Source: Chara braunii (taxonomy: Eukaryota; Streptophyta; Charophyceae; Charales; Characeae). From it: DNA of 33,856 nt. A program made the position numbers and the translations under genes. This document shows positions 20,301 through 30,783 of the stretch, piece after piece (position 1 is the stretch's first letter; each line of letters begins with the position of its first letter). Location of the stretch: the NCBI GenBank assembly GCA_003427395.1, contig BFEA01000513.1, positions 1,056,561 to 1,090,416 on the forward strand. The letters run 5' to 3'. Under the pieces are notes generated by a model that saw only the letters and a program-made list of their open reading frames with translations, did not search any database and was not told where the DNA came from.

Positions 20301-21582
20301 CAATGAATTGATACGTCATCCGGATCAGACAGTGTTTTCAGCGGCGGGGGGGTCTGATAACTTCGGGAAAGCATGGATTGAAAAAGGGGTGTTTCTGGTT
20401 AAACACCTATGGGATGAGCAGGGGGACAACTGGACTTCTGCAGAGGATTTAAAGAAAAGATTGCCTCGATTAAGACAGGTGGCGGACAATCTGGAGGCTT
20501 TGTACACGACTATGCCGAGTCACTGGGCACCTGTTCTAAAAGGGGGATCTGAACATACCGAAGGAACATGGCTCAGATCCGAAACGGACTCCACAAGAAT
20601 TTGGAGAGTAGAGGGTTCGGAACTGTCAGCTGGCTGGAAAGTAACAGAATGGAAAGCAGGTACTCAGACAGCCAAGGGCGTTCATCTCACTCTACTTCAG
20701 GATTTGACAGTTCCTTCTACAGTGGGCTTGACAGAAGTACGAGTGATGTCCGCCCACAAACAGACCCTGCTTCTCGGCGAGGCTGCAGACTTCAGAGTGG
20801 AACCCCTGTTATTGGGTTGGAACTCGAGCAATGATTCAACCAAGAAGTCTACACCGATCTGCCATTACTCTTCCAAAGTTGGGGTCAGAACCCTGCGTTC
20901 AGCTACAGTGAAAACACCTCTATCTGTCGCCACCAGACGCTTCGAGAGAATCAGGGGTACATCGACTACCTCCCCACAATGGCCGGCACTTTGGAGTGCT
21001 TTACGCAAGATCCCTTCACAGGCTATGGCCAGTTTATTATGGCAGCAAAGTCTGCAGGTGATACCTACCGCTCTCTGGCTGTCAACTAAAGGAATGGATA
21101 TGCCCATAACCTGCAGACGCTACAATTGGGGATGGGAATCCAATGCTCACCTGTGGATGTATTGCCCCCTAGCAGATGCCATCTGGATGTGGTGGATTGA
21201 AAGATGGACCACAGAGGTTGGATCTGCATTTCCTTGGAATGACGACTGGCTACTATATGGAGCCCTCCCCCGGCCTAACCTCAACTTCTCAGAAGGATGG
21301 GGTTACGTAGCGCTGGTCTGTCGGGTAGCTATCATGCAGGAAATCAGGAGAGCCAGAAACGTAGCTGTGTTCAAGAACGAAATCCTCGACACACAAGAGC
21401 AGAAACAACGGATTGTATTCTCACTGAGACTCCTTGTTCGCTCAGACTGGGTAAGGAGCGCTGGTAGGCAGGGAAGAGGACGGTACTGGTTCTCAAAGAC
21501 CTGGGCCTCTCAGAATAAACTGGCCTCGATCACAGAAGATGGAAAGTTGAAGTTCTCCCAATGGTTGAAGCCCCAGACTTAG
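17334..21582 (+). pseudogene. LINE ORF2: APE endonuclease - reverse transcriptase - zf-RVT
   Basis: ATG at 17334. The endonuclease shows ATWNMKGLG, GLQETKLD, SVYAP, LGDWNTTLNPGLD and SDHYPVVAD. TAG at 18162-18164; a frameshift in the A-rich run near 18375; TAG at 18784-18786. The reverse transcriptase shows KKGDKKEVKNCRPISVLN, LLDMEKAYDKVGWAF (Asp at 19186), LRQGCHLAPLLF and GALADDL (19489-19500). TAA at 19579-19581 and TGA at 20125-20127 (at the position of a Trp codon in the other copy). The rest of the connector and the zinc region follow, to TAG at 21580-21582. In the zinc site the second cysteine is tyrosine (CRRY in place of CPRC). Four in-frame stops and one frameshift make it inactive. 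Confidence 0.92.
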
Positions 21583-21954
21583 TTCAAGGTAAAGGGAGCC
21601 ACTTTAGGCCCCGCAAGTTTAAGAATGGCATCAGGAACGGGACGCTAGACCTGATTTCCAACTGGGCTCTGAAGTATCTGATATCCAGAAGATGGTCTAG
21701 GTGTCTACGTTCTAAGTATTGGAACTCCTATTTTACTCTGAGCTTCAAGCTAAGTTTTCGGAAAGTATTTTACACAAGACGGGACGCTGGACCCAGTTTC
21801 CAGCAGCTATTGAAGGTTTCTACTTTGAGCAGCTGGTTGCTCATCGAGGTTTACTCGTAAGCTAAACTGGTTGAGGCTGCCAGAATAACTCCGGGTAGAA
21901 TTGTGAGGTCCCGGGCCTCGTTCTTTGATATTATAATGTAACTACAAGCTTTCC
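21583..21954 (+). other. LINE 3' UTR with terminal hairpin
   Basis: Non-coding tail ending ccgggtagaattgtgagg, hairpin, then 35 nt to the A tail. It is shorter than the 3' UTR of the minus-strand copy and lacks its 100-bp duplication. Confidence 0.7.
21905..21919 (+). promoter_or_regulatory. LINE 3'-terminal hairpin (family-conserved)
   Basis: GAGGTCCCGGGCCTC has a six-pair stem including one T-G wobble and a three-base loop, 35 nt before the poly(A). The preceding ccgggtagaattgt also matches the other two copies. Confidence 0.6.
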
Positions 21955-21975
21955 AAAAAAAAAAAAAAAAAAAAA

Positions 21976-22620
21976 GGTTACGGCCATCTTGAATACATTG
22001 CTACACAAATGTGATGAAATAATTTAGGGCATACTCACACCAAAACTTCTTTTCTTCAGTTAAAACATACTTCGGGCGTGTTGGCAGTGCTGATAAGAGC
22101 AGCCTCTGCGTACACCCTACCCCTAATGGCTCCAATCTATTGGTGGGGAGCAAAATCTGCTGGAAAGCAGGTCGAACGTCCTCCGAAAGTCTCAGAAAAA
22201 CATCTGTCGAGCATTGTGACAGTGTGACCTAATGAATCTCTTTAGTCTTTAAAAGGCTCCCAAAATAAAACAAGACTACATAGCAGCCCCAATCCTTGGA
22301 CTCAAGTTGGAGCCTTTCCCACCTGGCCAAATCATTGAACACAGTTAACAACCAGCCGCCACACCCTTCCTAACCAAACCACTGCAGATCCACCAAGGCT
22401 TTCTCGGATGGGGGAAACAGATGAGAACACCTCTGGGGCTCTCAAGGGAATCCTCGGGTCCACCTGCCACCACTCGTGAGGCTCGAGTACGTAGTCTTTA
22501 CTGAGAAGGGTGGACCCCTAAGTCCCCCCTGACCATTTCCATGTTTGCCAAACTGCCCCCCGTTTCCTCTCCCAGCCAGCCAGAACTGAGTTTGCTCAAT
22601 TCCTTCTCAATGTCCTTCTT
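21976..22620. other. No gene seen; probable 3' flank/UTR of degenerate LINE fragment
   Basis: Downstream (minus sense) of the zf-RVT fragment at 22621-23120, so it may include that element's 3' UTR. No A tail or hairpin like those of the other copies is recognisable. Confidence 0.4.
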
Positions 22621-23120
22621 TTATATAGAAAGGTGCAGTTTTCCGTGTGTCTTCTGGAACTGTGCCCACAGTTCAGTGTATATGAATTGGCGTATTGTCT
22701 CGGTGCCGTCCAACTCTTCTATTCTTACCCCTTCTAGAACGTGTGCACAACATTTGCACCATAACCCCCTGCGGACCGCTTTTATACCAAGGGAGAAAAG
22801 GTTTACCACAAAGGGGGTCAGCTGGGCCGGCTGCCATGCCCGTGCGGGGGTGGTTTACCAATCTCCTGCCCAGTCGTGCCCCATGCTAATCTGTTTCCAA
22901 AACTTATCCCACCAGCATCACGTGAGGACCACGCCTGGACATTGAGAAAGATGTGCTCGATGGTCTCCCAGATCCTATGACTGGGGAAGCGCTCCTTATA
23001 CACTTTGCACCACGACAATGCCAGACCCTTCTGTTCCAGTTGGGTGTTGTTTATCAGCCAGTCGTTTGTGGGTAAGTAGGGGTGTCCGAGCCGCCATTCG
23101 AGAGAGGCAAACTTGACCGA
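22621..23120 (-). pseudogene. Diverged LINE ORF2 fragment: zf-RVT and C-terminal tail
   Basis: Minus strand from 23120: KFASLEWRLGHPYLPTNDWL, WCKVYKERFPSHR, ETIEHIFLNCP (H-x4-C half of the zinc site), a stop, WWDKFWKQI, a second stop, then VNLFSLGIKAVRRG and LDGTETIRQFIYTEL, to TAA at 22623-22621. The order and spacing match the zf-RVT tail of the other LINEs (HLWMYCP, WWIERW, IMQEIRRARN, QRIVFSLRLL), but identity is low. This is a different family or an older copy. At least two in-frame stops and one frame change near the CP motif. Confidence 0.65.
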
Positions 23121-23159
23121 CCGCTCATTTAGACCACAAAACTACTTGAGCGGGTGAAG

Positions 23160-23815
23160 ACTAGCATTTGTGGTCATTGAAGTCCCCCGTAGTACCTGTA
23201 CGTCATACGGGGGGTTACCGTACGGCCCATCCGAATGGACGGACAGACGGCCGTACCGCTGTACAACTGGTTCCCTTTTGAACCTGCCAGGGCCCGTTGG
23301 GGGCGTGGAGGGGAGGGGTTCGTGCCTTGGGGGGGTTGTGGGGGTGGCACGGACCCCCCCAGTATTTTTCGCCAAGGGTACCAGCCGGGCCGTCCGGGTC
23401 ACCTTGTTTTCCCTGGTGGCCCGGCCGTGCAAGGACCAAAGAAGGTCCCCAACGGGAAAAAAAAGAAAAACAAAACAATCCAAAAAACCTGAAAACAAAA
23501 TATGTTATGCAGAAAAATAAACTAAAGAACTTTTGCCTCAGGGTCACATTGAAATTCTTTGCCAAATTTAAAATAAAAAATAAATTTCACTTTTTTGTAA
23601 TATATATATTTTTATTTTGGTCCCGGGCCACTTTGGTAGCCCTAAAAAACAAGAAAAAAAAAAAGGGAAAACTATGCTGGAGTCACAAAAACGAGTTATA
23701 ATTGCAGTATGGGCCAAGATACAGTGTCCGTACGGACGAGCCCTACGGGCGTCGGTGGCGCCGTACGGACGGCCCAGCCCCGTACGTGGGGTTGACACTG
23801 TTGTTGGTATTGAGG
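23160..23815. mobile_element. CGTACGG-rich insertion splitting the LINE fragment
   Basis: Both ends are rich in CGTACGG palindromes (23190-23270 and 23725-23800). The interior runs from G-rich (23290-23350) to A/T-rich (23455-23670). The left head (tacgtcatacgg..., ccgtacggccc, ggacggac) recurs at 25660-25745. The right end contains cagtgtc ... gacactg (23722-23809). It lies between two parts of one degenerate ORF2, which implies insertion. Exact ends and target-site duplication are uncertain. Confidence 0.5.
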
Positions 23816-24044
23816 TGCTCCATCCAGCGTTCCTTCACTATTGCTTGCACCTCAACCCTGGTTCTAAGCATCAGATAGTTTTGAGTTTGTGTGATTGTTG
23901 AGCATGTTTATCCCATTGGTATTTTTGGGGTTTGTCCCTCTTCCAGGTCCATTCCTCTGGATCGATAGCCACCTCCTGAATAGGTCCGTCCGGGGGCTAT
24001 GCCACCCACCTTGCCTGTGGATAGGATTAGAGGACCTGGATCCG

Positions 24045-24428
24045 TTAGAGGTCTTCCTTGTCCACCCATTCGACCCTGTCGGGGCTGCATCTGGCCAGCA
24101 AGTTGTCCCTGTTTTTCTTGAAGAGGTTCACCATCGCACCCTGCTGCCTGACTCCTGCTAAATTGCCCACACGAATGGTCCCTTGTGGTCCCTCCGCTGC
24201 TACCCAATCTGCTTGAAACGCCAGCAGAATCGGGTCTTTCTGTAGGATGACGATCCAGGTAAAGGGGACCATGAATACTATTTGGCCCAGGTTTGCAGAC
24301 AGGTTACGAGTGCAGCGTAGGACCAGTCTGAGTTGCATGTTCGTTTTCCAGTCACTTGTGTCGCAGTTCCAGATGTTGCCCACACGTAGCACCCCCTGCT
24401 TTACCCAAGTGGACCATTGGAGATCCAA
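24045..24428 (-). pseudogene. Diverged LINE ORF2 fragment: RT-to-zf-RVT connector
   Basis: Minus strand: WVKQGVLRVGNIWNCDTSDW aligns with WIEKGVVRVRDIWDENKHDW and WIEKGVFLVKHLWDEQGDNW of the two long LINEs. It continues open for about 128 codons. Together with 22621-23120 it is the remains of one element, now separated by the insertion at 23160-23815. No upstream RT core was found. Confidence 0.65.
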
Positions 24429-25216
24429 TCTTGTGACGCCCGAACCTCACACCCGGCGCAACTTCCTGATCGGAGTGGGAGTGGGCCTGGAAGTGAGAAA
24501 AGGGGTGTGCCAAGGATTTTTGGGAAAGTGGAGGGGGGGGAGTCCCGGGTCAGAACTGAGATCTCCTGTGGCAAGTTGCAGAGGTAGAGATGTAAAAGAG
24601 TAAGCGCGGGTTGAAGTCTGAGCGTGGAGCCACCACCTCGTTTGGTTCCGTCGCCTGGGTTGGACTCGGACTTGGTGCACCAGCGGGACGCTATGGCTAT
24701 CGCATTGTTCAACCACTTGCTGGCGTCGTGTGTTACTGGTCTCAGAGTCTGACGTAGCTGGCCGTAGCCGAAGGCTGTGCACTCGTCGCTCTTCCTCCGA
24801 TCGGGTTCGCCGGATGAAGTCGGACGCTCGGTACTCACGGTCCTGCAAGCACTCCGAACACGGGGGGTGGGGCCCATACGGAGCGATGGCATGCCAGGGG
24901 TCCAGGGGATGATGGTCAGCGAATGAAAGGGCAGTACGAGGTGGTAGGGAGGGAAGTCGGTTTCCAGAATAATTATTCCCGGTTCCGCAACGAGGTGGAC
25001 TGTGTATGAGCTGGGGAATTTAGGGTGGTGGGGAATACGCTCCTGAACTCGGTCGATGTCCCACTCGCAGATACGTTCGTTTCCCACCGGGTATGCGAAT
25101 TCAGGAATGTTTCTCCTTGATCGTGCAGAAAAACACACGTGCCCCCAGTACTTCCAAAATTTCGGATCCCTCACGCACTCGTGATCAATTATATGAAAAG
25201 GGAGTTCAATATTCAT
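24401..25216 (-). CDS. Hypothetical protein, 271 residues
   Basis: An open frame from ATG 25216-25214 to a stop at 24401. The N-terminal 120 residues are mixed and globular-looking (FHIIDHECVRDPKFWKYWGH, ICEWDIDRVQERIPHHPKFP, IIILETDFPPYHLVLPFHSL). The C-terminal half is Ser/Thr/Pro/Arg-rich and may be non-coding. Its end overlaps, in another frame, the LINE connector fragment at 24428, so the true C-terminus is doubtful. I recognise no family. It could be a piece of a transposon protein or a chance frame. Confidence 0.25.
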   Translation of the reverse strand: MNIELPFHIIDHECVRDPKFWKYWGHVCFSARSRRNIPEFAYPVGNERICEWDIDRVQERIPHHPKFPSSYTVHLVAEPGIIILETDFPPYHLVLPFHSLTIIPWTPGMPSLRMGPTPRVRSACRTVSTERPTSSGEPDRRKSDECTAFGYGQLRQTLRPVTHDASKWLNNAIAIASRWCTKSESNPGDGTKRGGGSTLRLQPALTLLHLYLCNLPQEISVLTRDSPPSTFPKILGTPLFSLPGPLPLRSGSCAGCEVRASQDWISNGPLG

Positions 25217-25649
25217 GCTGTGGGGTGAGGCGGGGACTCCGTCATTCGAAAGGTTGGACCGAGCATTGGCACTGCAGACATGCGTGTAGGCCACGTTCTT
25301 TTGATCGGGCTCACATGTGCGTGCACAAGGCCTGCCCTTCAGTCCGATAGACAATGGCTAATGACCCATATCTCGTACGTGCTGGCCTATCAACCGAGGG
25401 TGGACAGCCCTAGGTGCGAGGCCGACATCTAATCATCTAGCATGCTTACTCAATTTTGACATACAAATATCCATCTTCCAGTTTTATGCATACATAAGCA
25501 GGAAAAAAAAGAAGGTGACAATCAAGATCGTACAAAATTCGATTGTAAGCAATTAATCAATCAATGGGGTTCATCCATATCGAGGGGAGAACAAATGGGA
25601 GAAACAGTTATTCATCAATCACTAGAGACAAGCAAACGAAAGATCTTGT

Positions 25650-25940
25650 GTCGTCACCCATACGTCATATGCGGGGTCTCCGTACGGCCCGTGCGTAGGG
25701 ACGGACGAACGGTCGTACGGGCGTACGAACGATGGTCGTCCGAAGGTGTTTTACGGGCAAAACAAAATAAAAAAAATAAAATAAAAATATGAAGTTGTAG
25801 ATCTTTTCGAGATATATAACCCCATATTTGTTTTTCTATTTTTTAATAAAGAGGATTTTTTAAAAATCAAAAACCAAAAAAAGAGAAAAAAAAGAAAAAA
25901 AAAGATTTTAAAAAACGGGCAGTTGCCCCGCATGCATGTG
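25650..25940. repeat. Second CGTACGG-rich element head with A/T-rich tail
   Basis: Bases 25660-25745 (tacgtcatatgcggggtctc, cgtacggccc, ggacggacgaacgg, cgtacgggcgtacg) parallel the left end of the insertion at 23160-23815. They are followed, as there, by A/T-rich sequence up to the GT microsatellite. Confidence 0.5.
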
Positions 25941-25953
25941 TGTGTAAGTGTGT

Positions 25954-26009
<56 letters not shown>

Positions 26010-26095
26010 GGGGGAGACAAACCTCCCCACTTCATATCAATCAATCAATCAAAAGAAAAAAAAAGAAAAAAAAAAGAAAAAAAAAAGAAAAAGAN
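25937..26095. repeat. (GT)n microsatellite, A-rich tract and an N
   Basis: GT repeats to 26006, a short unique stretch, tcaatcaatc, then an interrupted A/AAAG tract (26050-26094) ending in an undetermined base at 26095. The tandem array begins at the next base. Confidence 0.95.
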
Positions 26096-26205
26096 CACTG
26101 CTAGAGGGTGCTCGGCTAGGGACAAACGTACTTAGAAAAAACATAGGAAAGAGAAGAAAGACAAACATACCAAAGAAACAAAGACAAACAGACTTTTATA
26201 AAATT

Positions 26206-26245
<40 letters not shown>

Positions 26246-26277
26246 CCCACCCACTGTCCCTCCGTGCGGAACAGTTG

Positions 26278-26309
26278 GATGGACTAGTGTCCGGGGGCAC
26301 TAGGCCATC
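26278..26309. repeat. 12-bp-stem hairpin in tandem unit
   Basis: gatggactagtg, an 8-base loop tccggggg, then cactaggccatc; 11 of 12 pairs form. The stem is conserved in copy 2 at 28630-28661. Confidence 0.65.
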
Positions 26310-27477
26310 TAGCCTGGTGCCCCACGGACTCCGCACACACAAACAGACAGACACATGCACAATCCAAGGGTGGGGAGACAGACAAAAAGTCGGGGCAATC
26401 ATGTGCAACAAAATAGGACATCAAGGAACGCACAAAGGGAAAAAAAGCGGCGAGAAAAGGGCAAAAGGAGGGAGAAGTGAAAAAAGGACAAGGGGGAGGC
26501 ACATCAGGAAAGTGAGCGAGGACATCGCAGAAGGAAGGGTAAAAGACGATGAGGGAACAAGGACAGGGAAAAGGGTTAGGAAAATCCGGAAGGGAGAGAA
26601 GGTCGCTGCGAATGGAGAGAAGAGGGGAAAAAAAAAGGACAGGGAACATGGAAAAAAATTGAGCAAAGCCAAGTCAGGACAGATTACCGTGGTCGACAAT
26701 AAGAAAGGCATGTCCACCGAAACCCAAGGCTTGCGTCCTATTACACCACTGAATTCGTGCCGTTTACGTCGACATACCACAACTATCACCCTCCCAATCG
26801 TTCAGACGAGCGCAGGCGTACCCTATGGCCACAACTATCACCCGTGTCCACGCGGCGGAACTCAAGTAACGCCATAAAAAGGCTCTGCGGTGCGGTCAGG
26901 GTGGGCACCCCCCAACAGCGCTTGAGGAAACTCGTCCTCCTGAGTGTCTAGCATGTGCATTTCACACGAGTTTGCACGAGTACGACACGTCATACCGTGC
27001 AGCTCCGACCATGTCGGCACACCGTAGGCAAGAAGCAAAGCGCGGAGGCGATTTACAAACGCGGCAGGGTAAGGCCCAATCGTGTGTCCATTTGTGGTGA
27101 GGGCAAGAAGAGTCGTTTCGCCGAAGGTAAAAAGGCACACAAGGGCAGCGTAAGACGAGAAAAAAAAGGGAGCGGGAGCCTGTCTTGAGGAGTAATTCCA
27201 AATACCCAGTGCCCAGAACACAACCAACATGCCAAAAAAAAAAGGAAACACAAAGAACAACAACCCAAAAAAAGTTGGAAGTATCAAGAAAAGCAAAACC
27301 GAAAAAAATAAAATTGATGATAGATTGTTTCGTCGGAATTGCACCGACTCGTCAGGAGGCTGAACCCTCGACAATCTGCGGAGTACCGGTTTTGGATGTT
27401 TTGGGTCATGAACCCTTTGACCCTTGTTGAAGGCAGATTGCCCACAAGCGGAACATAGCAGCGAGCGGCACCCATGT

Positions 27478-27900
27478 GAAGCACCAGGCAACACACCCGA
27501 AGCCACTCAACCGCACAACACCAAAGACGACTGCAAGGGACAACACGCCAAACGACGAACGACAGCAAGAAACAACTGTGCGAAGCACCAGGCAACGCAC
27601 CAGAAGTCACTCAACTGCAGAACGGCACAGGCAGCTGCAAGGAACAACACCGCAAGTGGAGGCACAACACAGCGCCCGTGTAATGAAGCACAAGGCAACA
27701 CCCACAAGACCACCACACTACACAACACACAAGCATGTAACCCAAAAGGCACGACACATGAATGGACAGCTTGGAAGTAGCGCGGCGAAGCACAAGGCAA
27801 CATGACTACCACAACCAGACTGCACAGTGAACGAAACAGCCCACAACGAACAACACGCGACCCAAGCGGGATAGGCAGCAAGGCAACGGTGACGCGCAGA
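27478..27900 (+). repeat. ~103-bp higher-order subrepeats
   Basis: The motif gaagcac(a/c)aggcaac recurs at 27478, 27582, 27685 and 27787, and in degraded form near 27900. The spacing is 104, 103 and 102 bp. The same ladder occurs in copy 2 from 29823. Confidence 0.75.
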
Positions 27901-28441
27901 CAGCACAAGGCAGCCCACACATCCAACACGGAGCAAAGCAGCACATGACCTACTCACATCACGGGTGAACACCGCAGACAGTTGGTTCCCACCACCCAAT
28001 GAGCCTGGGAGTCACTCCGGCGGACATCCATCATGACCCACAGGCAAGCAGCTCAGCAACCGTGCAGCGAAGCGCGAGGCACCACCACAAGGCTACCAAA
28101 CTACAAGGCACGCGAGCAAAAGACTCGGAAGGCACGACCCGCGGGTAGGCGGCAAAGCAGCAGAGCAGCGAGGACGACCTGCAAAGCAAGCGACACGGGC
28201 AGCAAGACCGCGGCAGAGCGCAGACAAGACAGCCTACACATCCAACACGGAGCAAAGCAGCACATGACCTACTCACATCACGATAGACCCCCGCAGACTG
28301 TTGGTTCCCACCACCCGCTGAGCCAGGGGAACACTCTGACGACCATCTGTCATCACCGACAAGCAACACAGACAACCCGAACCGAGCGGTCCCCCTAAGA
28401 GTGCAGTTGGCAGTCCAAACGAGGAACCACCGACTGTTCAA

Positions 28442-28554
28442 CACTGCTAGAGGGTGCTCGGCTAGAGACAAACGTACTTAGAAAAAACATAGGAAAGAGA
28501 AGAAAGACAAACATACCAAAGAAACAGAGACAAACAGATTTTTATAAAATTGAT

Positions 28555-28597
<43 letters not shown>

Positions 28598-30783
28598 CCC
28601 ACCCACTGTCCCTCTGTGCGGAACAGCTGGATGGACTAGTGTCCGGGGGCACTAGGCCATCCAGCCTGGTGCCCCACGGACTCCGCATACACAAACAGAC
28701 AGACACATGCGCAACCCAAGGGTGGGGAGACAGATAAAAACCCAGGGCAGTCATCCACAACAAAATAGGACATCAAGGAACGCACCAAGAGGAAAAAAGT
28801 GATAAAAGGGCAAAAGGAGGGAGAAGTGAAAAAAGGCGAGGGGGAGGCACATCAGGAAAGGGAGCGAGGACATTGCAGAAGGAAGGGTAAAAGGCGAGGA
28901 GGGAACGAGGACAGGGAAAAGGGGAAGGAGGATCTGGAAGGGAGAGAAGGTCGTTGCGAAGGGAGGGAAGAGGGGAAAAAAGGACAGGGAACATGGAAAA
29001 AATTGAGCAAAGCCAAGTCAGAACAGATTACCGGGGTCGACAATAAGAAAGGCATGTCCACCGAAACCCAAGGCTTGCGTCCTATTACACCGCTGAAATC
29101 GTGCCGTTTACGTCGACATACCACAACTATCACCCTCCCAATCGTTCAGACGAGCGCGGGCGTACCCTATGGCCATAGCTATCACCCGTGTCCATGCGGC
29201 TGCAGTCAAGTAACGCCATAAAAAGGCTTTGCGGTGCGGTCAGGGGGGGCACCCCCCAACATCGCTTGAGGAAACTCGTCCTCCTGAGTGTGTAGCATGT
29301 GCATTTCACATGAGTTTGCACGAGTACGACACATCATACCGTGCAGCTCCGACCATGTCGGCACACCGTAGGCAAGAAGCAAAGCGCGGAGGCGATTTAC
29401 AAACGCGGCAGGGTAAAGCCCTATCGTGTGTCCATTTGTGGTGAGGGCGAGAAGAGTCGTTTCGCCGAAGGTAAAAGGGCACACAAGGGCAGCGTAAGAC
29501 GAGAAAAAAAAGGGGGCGGGAGACTGTCTTGAGGAGTAATTCCAAATACCCAGTGCCCAGAACACAACCAACATGCCAAAAAAAAAAAGGAAACACAAAG
29601 AACAACAACCCAAAAAAAGTTGGAAGTATCAAGAAAAGCAAAACCGAAAAAAATAAAACTGATGATGGATTGTTTCGTCGAAATTGCACCGACTCATCAG
29701 GAGGCTGAACCCTCGACAATCTGCGGAGTACCGGTTTTGGATGTTTTGGGTCATGAACCCTTTGACCATTGTTGAAGGCAGATTGCCCACAAGCGGAACA
29801 TAGCAGCGGGCGACACCCGTGTGAAGCACCAGGCAACACACCCGAAGCCACTCAACCGCACAACACCAAAGACGACTGCAAGGGACAACACGCCAAACGG
29901 CGAACGGCAGCAAGAAACAACCCTGCAAAGCACCAGGCAACGCACCAAAAGTCACTCAACTGCAGAACGGCACAGGCGGCTGCAAGGAATAACACCGCAA
30001 GTGGAGGCACAACACAGCGCCCGTGTAATGCAGCACAAGGCAACATCCACAAGACCACCACACTACACGACACACAAGCATGTAACCCAAAAGGCACGAC
30101 ACATGAATGGACAGCTTGGAAGCAGCGCGGCGAAGCACAAGGCAACATGACTACCACAACCAGACTGCACAGCGAACGAAACAGCCCACAACGAACAACA
30201 CGCGACCCAAGCGGGATAGGCAGCAAGGCAACGGTGACGCGCAGACAGCACAAGGTAACCCACACATCCAACACGGAGCAAAGCAGCACATGACCTACTC
30301 ACATCACGGGTGAACACCGCAGACAGTTGGTTCCCACCACCCAATGAGCCAGGGAGTCACTCCGACGGACATCCATCATCACCCACAGGCAAGCAGCTCA
30401 GCAACCGTGCAGCGAAGCGCGAGGCAACGCCACAAGGCTACCGAACTACAAGGCACACGAGCAAAAGACACGGAAGGCACGACCCGCGGGTAGGCGGCAA
30501 AGCAGCAGAGCAGCGAGGACGACCTGCAAAGCAAGCGGCACGGGCAGCAAGACCGCGGCAGAGCGCAGACAAGACAGTCTACACATCCAACACGGAGCAA
30601 AGCAGCACATGACCTACTCACATCACGATAGACACCCACAGACTGTTGGTTCCCACCACCCACTGAGCCACGGGAACACTCTGACGACCATCTGTCATCA
30701 CCGACAGGCAACACAGACAACCCGAACCGAGCGGTCCTCCTAAGAGTGCAGTTGGCAGTCCAAATGAGGAACCGACTATTTAG
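28442..30783 (+). repeat. 2.34-kb tandem unit, copy 2
   Basis: Repeats copy 1 from end to end with a shift of 2346 bp at the start. Differences are scattered substitutions and small indels, for example 11 rather than 10 A after catgcc near 29577-29588. Includes a (GT)n tract (28555-28596), a hairpin (28630-28661) and the ~103-bp subrepeats from 29823. Confidence 0.95.

Larger units (their letters stand above)
17040..21975 (+). mobile_element. L1-like LINE, 5'-truncated, same family as the minus-strand copy
   Basis: The copy contains the tail of ORF1 (to 17347), all of ORF2 (17334-21582), a ~370-bp 3' UTR and 21 A residues (21955-21975). The exact 5' limit is uncertain. A weak candidate duplication is gccatctt, at 17004-17011 and again just after the A tail (about 21983-21990), which would put the 5' end near 17012. 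ORF2 is collinear with the copy at 13502-9221 over its whole length. Confidence 0.85.
26096..28441 (+). repeat. 2.34-kb tandem unit, copy 1
   Basis: Starts cactgctagagggtgctcgg. Contains a (GT)n tract (26209-26244), a hairpin (26278-26309), a purine-rich K/R-coding-like stretch (26410-26680), an A-rich stretch (27230-27310) and ~103-bp subrepeats (27478-27900). A second internal duplication (catccaacacggagcaaagc at about 27918 and 28234, 316 bp apart) follows. The next copy is about 97% identical where compared. No convincing gene. Confidence 0.93.

Noticed and set aside
17004-21990. gccatctt as target-site duplication of the plus-strand LINE
   Set aside because: Only 8 bp and not flush with the A tail. 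Kept as a candidate, not as a defined boundary.
25948-26877. 309-codon plus-strand frame
   Set aside because: It begins in a GT microsatellite, crosses an N and an A-rich tract, and is low-complexity Lys/Arg.
26862-27506. 214-codon minus-strand frame in tandem unit copy 1
   Set aside because: It has no ATG near its start, the hydrophobic stretch comes from an A/T-rich tract, and copy 2 breaks it by one extra A. More likely satellite sequence than gene.
27478-30245. Regularly spaced repeats as a CRISPR array
   Set aside because: The ~103-bp period has the whole unit conserved, not just short repeats with unique spacers, and the context is eukaryotic.
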